The notes under the pieces were generated by a model. The model was not told the origin of the DNA and ran no database searches. It was given only the letters and a program-made list of their open reading frames with translations. Made by a program: the position numbers and the translations under genes. A stretch of 12,805 nt of DNA from Duncaniella sp. (GTDB lineage: Bacteria > Bacteroidota > Bacteroidia > Bacteroidales > Muribaculaceae): contig JAFLRW010000042.1 of assembly GCA_022511285.1 (NCBI GenBank), positions 1 to 12,805 of the forward strand. Reading direction: 5' to 3'. Below are positions 6,436 through 12,805 of the stretch, one piece after another. Within the stretch, counting starts at the first letter, position 1; the number at the start of each line of letters is the position of its first letter.

Positions 6436-6443
6436 CAAAGGTA
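6436..6443 (-). promoter_or_regulatory. Promoter -7 element of the 80-residue gene
   Basis: The minus strand reads TACCTTTG, an exact TAnnTTTG. Transcription would start near 6429, about 37 bases before the ATG at 6392. A TTTTGG lies upstream on the same strand (around 6458-6463), but the spacing of about 15 bases is shorter than the usual 19-21, so the -33 element is uncertain. Confidence 0.55.
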
Positions 6444-6546
6444 CCACTCGCTGTGTGCCAAAATATTGCCCATAGAAATTAAAAAATGTTAACAAGCAAT
6501 CATGCGATTCCTGGGATGATTTCTTTCTAATTCGGCAAAAAATTGC

Positions 6547-6554
6547 TAACTTTG
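6547..6554 (+). promoter_or_regulatory. Promoter -7 element of lon
   Basis: TAACTTTG matches TAnnTTTG exactly. A TTTC at 6524-6527 sits 19 bases upstream where TTTG is expected, a partial -33 match. The predicted start of transcription is near 6561, leaving a short leader of about 12 bases before the ATG at 6573. No CIRCE-like inverted repeat or other heat-shock operator is visible around it. Confidence 0.6.
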
Positions 6555-6572
6555 GAGGCTGAAATTAAGAGT

Positions 6573-8957
6573 ATGAAAGAAGAACCGAAGATAGTGTCAA
6601 TCGGACCGATTGATCTTACGAACTCTGTGCCTGCACAGGAGCCGAATTTAGATGATCTCCCTGTAGTGTCCTTGCGAGAGACGGTGTTGTTTCCCGGTGT
6701 AACGTTCCCCATTGACATCACACGCGATTCAACGGCGGCCACTATAAACGAAGCTTCAGCCAAGGGAATTCCGATTGGGGTGTTTTGCCAGATAGATCCT
6801 AACGACAATAATCCCACCGTGAGCGGGCTGCACAAATATGGTGTAGTGGCTGTGGTGGTGAAAGTGTTTGAGCTCCCTGACGGGTCGAAGGTTGCTGTTT
6901 GTGTGGGACAGGAGAAGATTGTCATCACCGGAGAGGGAGCAGGCTCTACGATAAGCGGGACACTGAGCGTGAAAGCCAAGCCGGTGAAAGAGACTAACCC
7001 GAGAGTCACTGACAAGGAGTTTGCTGTAATGGTGGCGCAGATTCGCGACATAACGATGAATATCATCAAGCAGGATCAAGAGCAGCATCGCGATATGATA
7101 TTCAATCTGGAGAACGTCGATTCGCCCACCGTGATGATTAACATCATAGCCACTCACTCAACGTTCCCTGTTGACGACGAGATTGCTATGCTGCGCAAGG
7201 CCCGTGTTAAGGATAGAGCCGTCTATCTGCTCACTTTGCTTTCCCAATCAGAGCAGATTGCCGAGTTGAAAGCTGAGATTATGCGCAAGACTCGTCGCAA
7301 TCTCGAAGATCATCAGCGGAATATGATACTCCAGCATCAGTTTGACGCTTTGCGCGAGGAACTTTACGGAGATGAAAATGATGCTGAAGAATTATCGGCG
7401 AAAGCTGAGGAGTTGGATATGCCTGAAGATGTGAAAAAGCGGTTTGACAAGGAGGTGGAAAAATTGCGTCGCCTCAATCCGCAGTCGCCCGACTATTCAG
7501 TGCAATATTCATATCTGCAGACCCTCACGGAATTACCTTGGGGGAAGAAATCAAATCTTAACACCGATTTCAGCAAAGCAGAGGAGGTGCTCAACGCGGA
7601 CCACTATGGCCTTGAGAAGGTAAAGGAGCGCATTTTGGAGCAGTTGGCCGTAATGATGAATAATCCTAACGGTCGCTCGCCTATAGTCTGCCTTGTGGGA
7701 GCTCCCGGAGTTGGAAAGACTTCGTTAGGGCAGTCAATAGCCCGTGCTCTCGGCAGAGACTATCAGAGGGTGTCGCTCGGCGGCCTGCACGATGAGGCTG
7801 AGATACGCGGACATCGCCGCACATATCTCGGAGCTATGCCGGGCCGCATCATTGACGCCATCCGGCGTGCCGGCAGTTCTAATCCTGTGTTGTTGCTTGA
7901 TGAAATTGACAAGACAGGTTCTGACTATAAGGGTGATCCCTCTGCAGCCCTACTCGAGGTGCTCGACCCCGAACAGAACGTGCATTTCCACGATAATTAT
8001 ATAGATGTGGACTATGACCTCTCGCAGGTGCTTTTTATAGCCACAGCCAACACTCTGCAGACCATACCACAGCCGTTGGTTGACCGTATGGAGATTATTG
8101 ACATTTCCGGTTATCTGCTCGAAGAAAAGGTGGAGATTGCCCGCAGGCATCTGATTCCCCGTATAGCTCTTCAAAACGGTTTTGAGGCCGATTACTTTGA
8201 TTTCCCTCCGGAGACAATCACAAAGATTGTAGAGAGCTATACATCGGAAAGCGGTGTGCGTCAGCTTGAAAAGATGCTGGCCAAGGTGGTGCGCCAGATT
8301 ATTCTGCGCAAGATGCGCGGACAGGACTTTTCGGCTACGGTGGCCCCCGATGGTGTGCAAGAATATTTGGGCGTGGAGCGATACACTCCCGAACGGTATG
8401 AGGTGACGAATATACCGGGCGTCGCTGTAGGCCTGGCTTGGACACAGGCCGGAGGCGAAATCCTATTTATTGAGAGTGGGTTCACTCAAGGAAAAGGCGA
8501 AAAACTCACTATTACCGGCAACTTGGGTGATGTGATGAAAGAGAGTGCCGTAATTGCAATGCAGGTGGTAAAAGCCCGTGCGGCAAAGTATGGTGTAGAG
8601 CCGGAGTGGTTTGACACTCGCCAGCTTCACATACATGTGCCCGAGGGGGCAATCCCGAAGGATGGCCCCTCTGCCGGCATCACTATGTGCACCTCGATAC
8701 TTTCGGCTATGACAGGCAAGCCTGTCCGCTCGCGTTTAGCAATGACGGGCGAGATAACTCTCCGCGGGAAGGTATTACCTGTTGGAGGTATCAAAGAGAA
8801 AATTTTGGCTGCCAAGCGTGCCGGTATCACTGACATTGTGCTCTGTGAGAACAATCGAAAGGATATATCGGAGATACGCCCCATATATCTCGAAGGATTG
8901 ACGTTCAGGTATGTGACGACTATTGACGACGTATTTGACATTGCTCTTGAAAAATGA
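6573..8957 (+). CDS. lon: ATP-dependent Lon protease
   Basis: Cytoplasmic hexameric AAA+ serine protease that degrades misfolded and selected regulatory proteins. Counting from this start (794 residues): LAN substrate-binding domain about 30-235, coiled-coil helical region about 235-320, Walker A GAPGVGKT at 376-383, Walker B VLLLDEID at 439-446, sensor region IATANTLQTIPQPL at 489-502, and the proteolytic domain from about 605 with catalytic S700 in KDGPSAG and K741 in GGIKEK. Walker A has alanine where most Lon proteins have proline (GPPGVGKT). The frame is open further upstream to a TTG at 6543, but that codon lies before the promoter -7 element at 6547-6554, so the ATG at 6573 is chosen. 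The stop overlaps the next gene's start (ATGA), suggesting translational coupling. Confidence 0.97.
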   Translation: MKEEPKIVSIGPIDLTNSVPAQEPNLDDLPVVSLRETVLFPGVTFPIDITRDSTAATINEASAKGIPIGVFCQIDPNDNNPTVSGLHKYGVVAVVVKVFELPDGSKVAVCVGQEKIVITGEGAGSTISGTLSVKAKPVKETNPRVTDKEFAVMVAQIRDITMNIIKQDQEQHRDMIFNLENVDSPTVMINIIATHSTFPVDDEIAMLRKARVKDRAVYLLTLLSQSEQIAELKAEIMRKTRRNLEDHQRNMILQHQFDALREELYGDENDAEELSAKAEELDMPEDVKKRFDKEVEKLRRLNPQSPDYSVQYSYLQTLTELPWGKKSNLNTDFSKAEEVLNADHYGLEKVKERILEQLAVMMNNPNGRSPIVCLVGAPGVGKTSLGQSIARALGRDYQRVSLGGLHDEAEIRGHRRTYLGAMPGRIIDAIRRAGSSNPVLLLDEIDKTGSDYKGDPSAALLEVLDPEQNVHFHDNYIDVDYDLSQVLFIATANTLQTIPQPLVDRMEIIDISGYLLEEKVEIARRHLIPRIALQNGFEADYFDFPPETITKIVESYTSESGVRQLEKMLAKVVRQIILRKMRGQDFSATVAPDGVQEYLGVERYTPERYEVTNIPGVAVGLAWTQAGGEILFIESGFTQGKGEKLTITGNLGDVMKESAVIAMQVVKARAAKYGVEPEWFDTRQLHIHVPEGAIPKDGPSAGITMCTSILSAMTGKPVRSRLAMTGEITLRGKVLPVGGIKEKILAAKRAGITDIVLCENNRKDISEIRPIYLEGLTFRYVTTIDDVFDIALEK

Positions 8958-9544
8958 AAAAGTTGCTATTGAATCTGCTGTTGATGGCAGTGGCTACGCT
9001 GCTTATAGTGTTCGGGGCTGACGTGTTTCTTGGCTTTTGGACACGCCATGGCGACACAATCAAGGTCCCCGTTGTGCGCTCATTACCCTACAATCAGGCC
9101 TTGACCGCATTGACAGCCGAAGGGCTTGAAGGGGTTGTGGCCGATTCCGTCTACGACTCTCGCACAGCTCCTGGAACAGTGATTGAGCAGAATCCGAAGG
9201 CCGGCACTGTGGTAAAGGAGGGGCGTGAGGTGTATCTGACCATAAATGCGTTCTCGCCCAAGATGGTGACGCTTCCAACCCTCACCGACATTTCACAGAG
9301 GCAAGCACGTTCTATTTTGGAAGGATTGGATATCAAGAACGTGGTGGAACGCCGTGTGCCGAGCGACTATAAAGACCTTGTGTTGGGCGTGAGATACAAA
9401 GGTGCGCGCCTTATGCCTGGAGCCCGTGTGCCCATTAATGCTGTGATTGAACTTGAGGTTGGCGAAGGAATGCCTGACTTTGAGGCGGCTGATTCGCTCG
9501 TCAACGATGTATTTGAGACTGACCAGTTAGATCTGTTTGAATAA
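8954..9544 (+). CDS. Membrane-anchored PASTA domain protein
   Basis: 196 residues. Residues 4-27 (LLLNLLLMAVATLLIVFGADVF) form one N-terminal transmembrane segment or uncleaved signal, placing the rest in the periplasm. Two PASTA repeats follow, at about 35-98 (with GTVIEQNPKAGTVVKEG, the family's hallmark) and about 104-169, then an acidic tail 171-196 ending DQLDLFE. PASTA domains elsewhere bind peptidoglycan or beta-lactams on Ser/Thr kinases and penicillin-binding proteins. Here there is no kinase or transpeptidase domain. The ATG lies inside the lon stop (ATGA). From memory, a short PASTA protein next to an RluA-family pseudouridine synthase is a common Bacteroidales arrangement, often with ddl nearby, which would tie it to the cell wall. 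No ddl is visible here. Confidence 0.9.
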   Translation: MKKLLLNLLLMAVATLLIVFGADVFLGFWTRHGDTIKVPVVRSLPYNQALTALTAEGLEGVVADSVYDSRTAPGTVIEQNPKAGTVVKEGREVYLTINAFSPKMVTLPTLTDISQRQARSILEGLDIKNVVERRVPSDYKDLVLGVRYKGARLMPGARVPINAVIELEVGEGMPDFEAADSLVNDVFETDQLDLFE

Positions 9545-9568
9545 TTATTTTTTTTTGACATCAGCGTT

Positions 9569-10633
9569 ATGGCTGAAGAACCACTGACTGACACAACGGA
9601 GATTGAAGATGATGTTGATACTGTAGCCGGCGAGGATGGCGGCGGGATGTATGAACATTTCCGTTTTGTGGCCGACAAGGGGCAGGAATTGCTGCGTGTT
9701 GACAAGTTTCTTGTGATACGCATGCAGCACTCCTCGCGCAACCGCATCCAGCAGGCTGCCGAGGCCGGGTGTATCCTTGTAAATGGACGTGCCGTTAAGT
9801 CAAACTACCGAGTAAAGCCTCATGACCTCATTCAGATTGTGATGGATCGTCCTCGCTATGAATTTGAGATTATAGCAGAGGATATTCCCCTGGATATAGT
9901 CTATGAGGATGATACGGTTCTTGTGGTCAACAAGCCGGCCGGAATGGTGGTCCATCCCGGCCACGGCAACTACACCGGCACACTGGTCAACGCTCTTGCC
10001 TGGCATTTCCGCGATACTCCTGACTATGATGTCAGCGACCCTCGTCTCGGCTTGGTGCATCGTATTGACAAAGACACCTCCGGACTCCTTGTTGTGGCAA
10101 AAACGCCTGATGCCAAGACTCACCTTGGCCGCCAATTCTTTGAAAAAACTACAAAACGAGAGTATTATGCTCTTGTGTGGGGCCTGCCGGACCCGAAAGA
10201 CGGGCGCATAGAGGGGAATATCGGGCGCCATCCCAAGGATAGGCTCCGTATGGCCGTGCTTCCGGCTGATGACCCTGCAGGGAAACACGCTGTGACCCAC
10301 TACGAGACGTTGGAGGATTTCACTCATACCGCCTTAGTAAAGTGTGTGCTTGAGACAGGACGTACACATCAAATCAGAGTCCATCTATCACATAACGGAC
10401 ATCCGCTTTTTGCCGACGAACGCTATGGCGGAGACAAGATATTACGCGGCGAACGCTCCGGGGCTTACCAGAAATTTATCCGTGACTGTATGGAAGTATG
10501 TCCGCGTCAGGCTCTTCACGCCCGCACCCTTGGATTTGTTCATCCTGTCACCGGGCAGGAAATGTTTTTCACAGCCCCCGTTCCGCCCGATATGATGAAG
10601 CTGCTTGAGATGTGGCGTGAGCGCTCAAAGTGA
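9569..10633 (+). CDS. rluD: RluA-family 23S rRNA pseudouridine synthase, RluD-like
   Basis: Cytoplasmic enzyme that isomerises uridines to pseudouridine in large-subunit rRNA. The first 28 residues are an acidic extension (EEPLTDTTEIEDDVDTVAGED). An S4 RNA-binding domain spans about 42-92 (RVDKFLVIRM..SRNRIQQAAEAGCILVNGRAVK). The catalytic domain begins near 108 with DIVYEDDTVLVVNKPAGMVVHPG, and carries the catalytic aspartate D167 in HRIDKDTSGLLVVAK, TKREYYALVWG at 195-205, and TGRTHQIRVHL at 263-273. The S4 domain plus the HPGHGN..GTLVNAL block points to the RluD/RluC side of the family. RluD (helix 69 sites) is the best guess, with exact target bases inferred only. It starts 24 bases after the PASTA gene. 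An internal ATG at codon 27 could be an alternative start that drops the acidic extension. Confidence 0.9.
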   Translation: MAEEPLTDTTEIEDDVDTVAGEDGGGMYEHFRFVADKGQELLRVDKFLVIRMQHSSRNRIQQAAEAGCILVNGRAVKSNYRVKPHDLIQIVMDRPRYEFEIIAEDIPLDIVYEDDTVLVVNKPAGMVVHPGHGNYTGTLVNALAWHFRDTPDYDVSDPRLGLVHRIDKDTSGLLVVAKTPDAKTHLGRQFFEKTTKREYYALVWGLPDPKDGRIEGNIGRHPKDRLRMAVLPADDPAGKHAVTHYETLEDFTHTALVKCVLETGRTHQIRVHLSHNGHPLFADERYGGDKILRGERSGAYQKFIRDCMEVCPRQALHARTLGFVHPVTGQEMFFTAPVPPDMMKLLEMWRERSK

Positions 10634-10667
10634 GGCTGACGACAGTCCACTATAATCAAATTCTGTT

Positions 10668-12062
10668 ATGGCTCAAGATAAAATCAAGGCAGGCACTTCA
10701 ACCGACGACCTCGGCATAAAGTCGATAGGAAGCCTATTGGCTCAATACTCCATACCGGCAATTATAGCGAGTGTGGCCACATCGCTCTACAATATAATTG
10801 ACTCCATATTTATAGGTCGCGGCGTAGGCCCGATGGCCATAGCCGGATTGGCTATTACCTTTCCGCTTATGAACCTTGTGGCCGCCTTCTGTATGGTGAT
10901 TGCTGCCGGAGGAGCTGCCATCAGTTCTATATTTCTCGGCCAGCGCAACTATCAGCGTGCCACGGATGTGGTCAACAATGTCTTTATACTCTGCATTATC
11001 CACTCCATCGTGTTTGGCGGACTGACGCTCCTATTCCTTGATCCTATATTGTATTTCTTCGGGGCCACCGAGGCAACCATTCCTTATGCACGCGAGTTTA
11101 TGAAGGTGATACTTTTTGCCACTCCGATAGCTTATGTGTTTATAGGACTCAATAACCTTATGCGAGCCACAGGATACCCCCGTAAGGCAATGATGTCGGC
11201 CCTCATTTCAGTAGTGGTCAATCTTGTGTTGGCACCTATATTTATATTTAAACTCAAATGGGGCATTAGCGGAGCAGCATGGGCCACTGTCTGCGGACAG
11301 TTTACCGCCTGCATCTGGGTTATGACCCATTTTCTCTCACCCGAAAGTTCAATCCATTTCCGGCGCGACAACAGATGGCTTGTCTGGACTATTGCCAAGC
11401 GCATTTATGCCATAGGTCTTTCTCCGTTCCTAATGAACGTTACCGCCTGCGTTGTGGTTATTTTCCTTAATCGAGCTCTTCTCGATTACGGCGGCAATGA
11501 TGGCAATCTCTGTGTGGGCGCCTACGGAATTATCAATCGCACCACTATGTTTTTTGTGATGATTGTGTTTGGCGTTACTCAAGGTATGCAGCCCATACTT
11601 GGCTATAATATAGGTGCCGGTAATTTCAGCCGCGTCAAACGAACACTCCGATTCGGCATATTGCTTGGAGTAATTATCACAAGTATAGGGTGGATAGTGG
11701 GTGAAGGTCTGCCTGATAGCGTCAGCGGACTGTTTACGGCAGATGATACTCTTGTGAGAATTTCCCGCGAAGGATTCCGCATCTATTTTATTTGTTATCC
11801 TGTGGTAGGAGCCCAGATTGTGATTCAAAACTTCTTTCAGAGTGTCGGCAAGCCCAAGTTTTCCATATTCCTTTCGCTTACACGTCAACTGCTTTTTTTG
11901 CTGCCATTTCTGTTGGTGCTCCCTCGCTTTTGGGGCATTCCGGGAGTGTGGGCATCAATGGCAGCGTCTGACATATTAGCATTTTTTGTAGCCATTGCCA
12001 CCATCAGTTGGTGGATTCGTCACGTGTTGCACAAAATGGAGCTGAACACCAAAAAAATTTAA
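10668..12062 (+). CDS. MATE family efflux transporter
   Basis: 464-residue inner-membrane multidrug/toxin extrusion protein with about twelve hydrophobic segments in two halves. The first begins after a short cytoplasmic N-terminus: SIPAIIASVATSLYNIIDSIFIGRGVG at about 28-54, with the acidic D45 typical of the first helix. GLNNLMRATGYPRKAMM at 160-176 closes the N-half core, and GISGAAWATV at 199-208 follows. The C-half shows MNVTACVVVIFLNRALLDYGG at about 256-276 and QGMQPILGYNIGAGNFSRVKR at 305-325, the mark of the MepA-like branch. Such transporters export cationic drugs or metabolites in exchange for Na+ or H+. The substrate cannot be told here. The gap of 34 bases from the pseudouridine synthase and 16 bases to the next gene suggests a shared transcript. 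No regulator gene is adjacent. Confidence 0.92.
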   Translation: MAQDKIKAGTSTDDLGIKSIGSLLAQYSIPAIIASVATSLYNIIDSIFIGRGVGPMAIAGLAITFPLMNLVAAFCMVIAAGGAAISSIFLGQRNYQRATDVVNNVFILCIIHSIVFGGLTLLFLDPILYFFGATEATIPYAREFMKVILFATPIAYVFIGLNNLMRATGYPRKAMMSALISVVVNLVLAPIFIFKLKWGISGAAWATVCGQFTACIWVMTHFLSPESSIHFRRDNRWLVWTIAKRIYAIGLSPFLMNVTACVVVIFLNRALLDYGGNDGNLCVGAYGIINRTTMFFVMIVFGVTQGMQPILGYNIGAGNFSRVKRTLRFGILLGVIITSIGWIVGEGLPDSVSGLFTADDTLVRISREGFRIYFICYPVVGAQIVIQNFFQSVGKPKFSIFLSLTRQLLFLLPFLLVLPRFWGIPGVWASMAASDILAFFVAIATISWWIRHVLHKMELNTKKI

Positions 12063-12078
12063 ATTACCTCACTTGTTT

Positions 12079-12805
12079 ATGCAGCAGAACGTAGAATTAC
12101 GCACCGATCCGCGCACGGCGGCTACTGACTCGCTTCTCAAGGCTGCTACGGCCTCCACGTTAGGAGTGGCACAGGAGCGAATTAATTATTTGCGAATAAT
12201 TCGTCGCTCTATCGATGCACGCCAGCGGCGTGTTGTGGTCAATCTTTCCGTCAAAGTGTGGATTGACGAGGCTCCGGCCTCACTCACTCCGGATATAGAA
12301 GTCCCACACTATGAAGCTGTGTCAGCTCACGCACCTTCGGTAGTAGTGGTTGGGGCCGGGCCGGCGGGGCTTTTTGCTGCACTCAGGCTTATTGAACTTG
12401 GATTAAAGCCGATTTTACTTGAACGTGGCAAGGATGTCGATGCCCGGCGTGTGGATATGGCGCGTATATCTCGGGAGAACATTGTTGACCCTGACTCAAA
12501 CTATTGTTTCGGAGAGGGGGGCGCGGGCGCCTTCTCTGACGGGAAGCTATATACACGGAGTAAAAAACGCGGGTCGGTGGATAAGATTCTCAATATCCTC
12601 GTGGCTCACGGAGCATCTGAAGATATACTCGTTGATGCTCATCCACATATAGGCACTGACAAATTGCCTGCCGTGATTAAATCAATACGTGAAACCATTA
12701 TAAGATGTGGGGGAGAGGTCTTTTTCGGGACTCGAGTCACAGATGTGGTAATTGACGAGGCCGGCAATGTGACCGGCGTTGTAACGGCGGATGGACGTCG
12801 TATAG
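12079..12805 (+). CDS. COG2509-type FAD-dependent dehydrogenase, 3' end outside window
   Basis: Open reading frame starting ATG at 12079 and running off the window edge without a stop; 242 codons are visible. The N-terminal part (about 1-80) is a small domain seen before the FAD fold in this family, with KAATASTLGVAQERINYLRIIRRSIDAR. The Rossmann FAD-binding motif VVVGAGPAGLFAALRL lies at 89-104 with GAGPAG at 92-97, followed by the acidic strand end in LLERG (E115). The stretch CFGEGGAGAFSDGKLYTR at 143-160 is characteristic of the uncharacterised NAD(P)/FAD-dependent oxidoreductases of COG2509. The family's reaction is not firmly known. It starts 16 bases after the MATE stop, so it belongs to the same run of genes. 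No frameshift is seen in the visible part. Confidence 0.88.
   Translation, partial: MQQNVELRTDPRTAATDSLLKAATASTLGVAQERINYLRIIRRSIDARQRRVVVNLSVKVWIDEAPASLTPDIEVPHYEAVSAHAPSVVVVGAGPAGLFAALRLIELGLKPILLERGKDVDARRVDMARISRENIVDPDSNYCFGEGGAGAFSDGKLYTRSKKRGSVDKILNILVAHGASEDILVDAHPHIGTDKLPAVIKSIRETIIRCGGEVFFGTRVTDVVIDEAGNVTGVVTADGRRI

Noticed and set aside
6393..6473. N-terminal 27-residue extension of the 80-residue minus-strand gene
   Set aside because: The extension covers the -7 element TACCTTTG at 6443-6436, so it would not be transcribed from the visible promoter.
6527..7069. 180-residue open frame on the minus strand
   Set aside because: It is antisense to lon and its promoter, with serine/threonine-rich low-complexity content typical of a shadow frame.
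9545..9568. T-run of nine before the pseudouridine synthase as an intrinsic terminator
   Set aside because: No stem precedes it; AT-rich leaders before start codons are normal in Bacteroidetes.
9800..10327. 175-residue open frame on the minus strand
   Set aside because: Antisense to the catalytic core of the pseudouridine synthase; a shadow of its codon pattern.

Overview
The window reads as ordinary chromosomal DNA of a Bacteroidales bacterium, most likely a Muribaculaceae-type gut commensal. The family placement is my inference. Four items support Bacteroidetes: promoters carry the phylum's -7 element TAnnTTTG, start codons generally lack a Shine-Dalgarno sequence, the RNA polymerase omega subunit is the Rpb6-like Bacteroidetes form, and BamD sits beside it. 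Coding density is high. I see no rRNA, tRNA, CRISPR array, insertion sequence, integrase, phage gene or defence gene.

Layout. (1) Positions 117-3239, plus strand: a promoter drives thrC (threonine synthase), followed at short spacing by a small basic protein of unknown function, a PlsC-like acyltransferase and a YafV/Nit2-type omega-amidase. (2) Positions 3240-3354: a convergent junction with a very strong imperfect hairpin and a second smaller one. (3) Positions 3355-4543, minus strand: bamD then the omega/Rpb6 subunit gene. (4) Positions 4544-4676: a divergent promoter region whose two -7 elements lie in a perfect 13-bp inverted repeat. (5) Positions 4677-6182, plus strand: an exported GHL10 (DUF187) glycoside hydrolase-like protein, overlapped tail-to-tail by an 80-residue orphan gene on the minus strand (6150-6392) that has its own promoter. 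(6) Positions 6547 to the window end, plus strand: a run of lon, a membrane-anchored PASTA protein, an RluD-type pseudouridine synthase, a MATE transporter and the 5' part of a COG2509-type FAD-dependent dehydrogenase cut off by the window edge. Lon and the PASTA gene overlap by four bases.

The genes do not form one pathway. They are housekeeping and cell-envelope functions: amino-acid synthesis and repair of glutamine-derived keto-acid amides, phospholipid acylation, outer-membrane protein assembly, transcription, protein quality control, 23S rRNA modification and efflux. I did not find a convincing new biological system. The points most worth a second look are the 3251-3308 hairpin, the mirrored promoters at 4570-4646, the orphan 80-residue gene, the unknown basic protein after thrC, and the lon-PASTA coupling.
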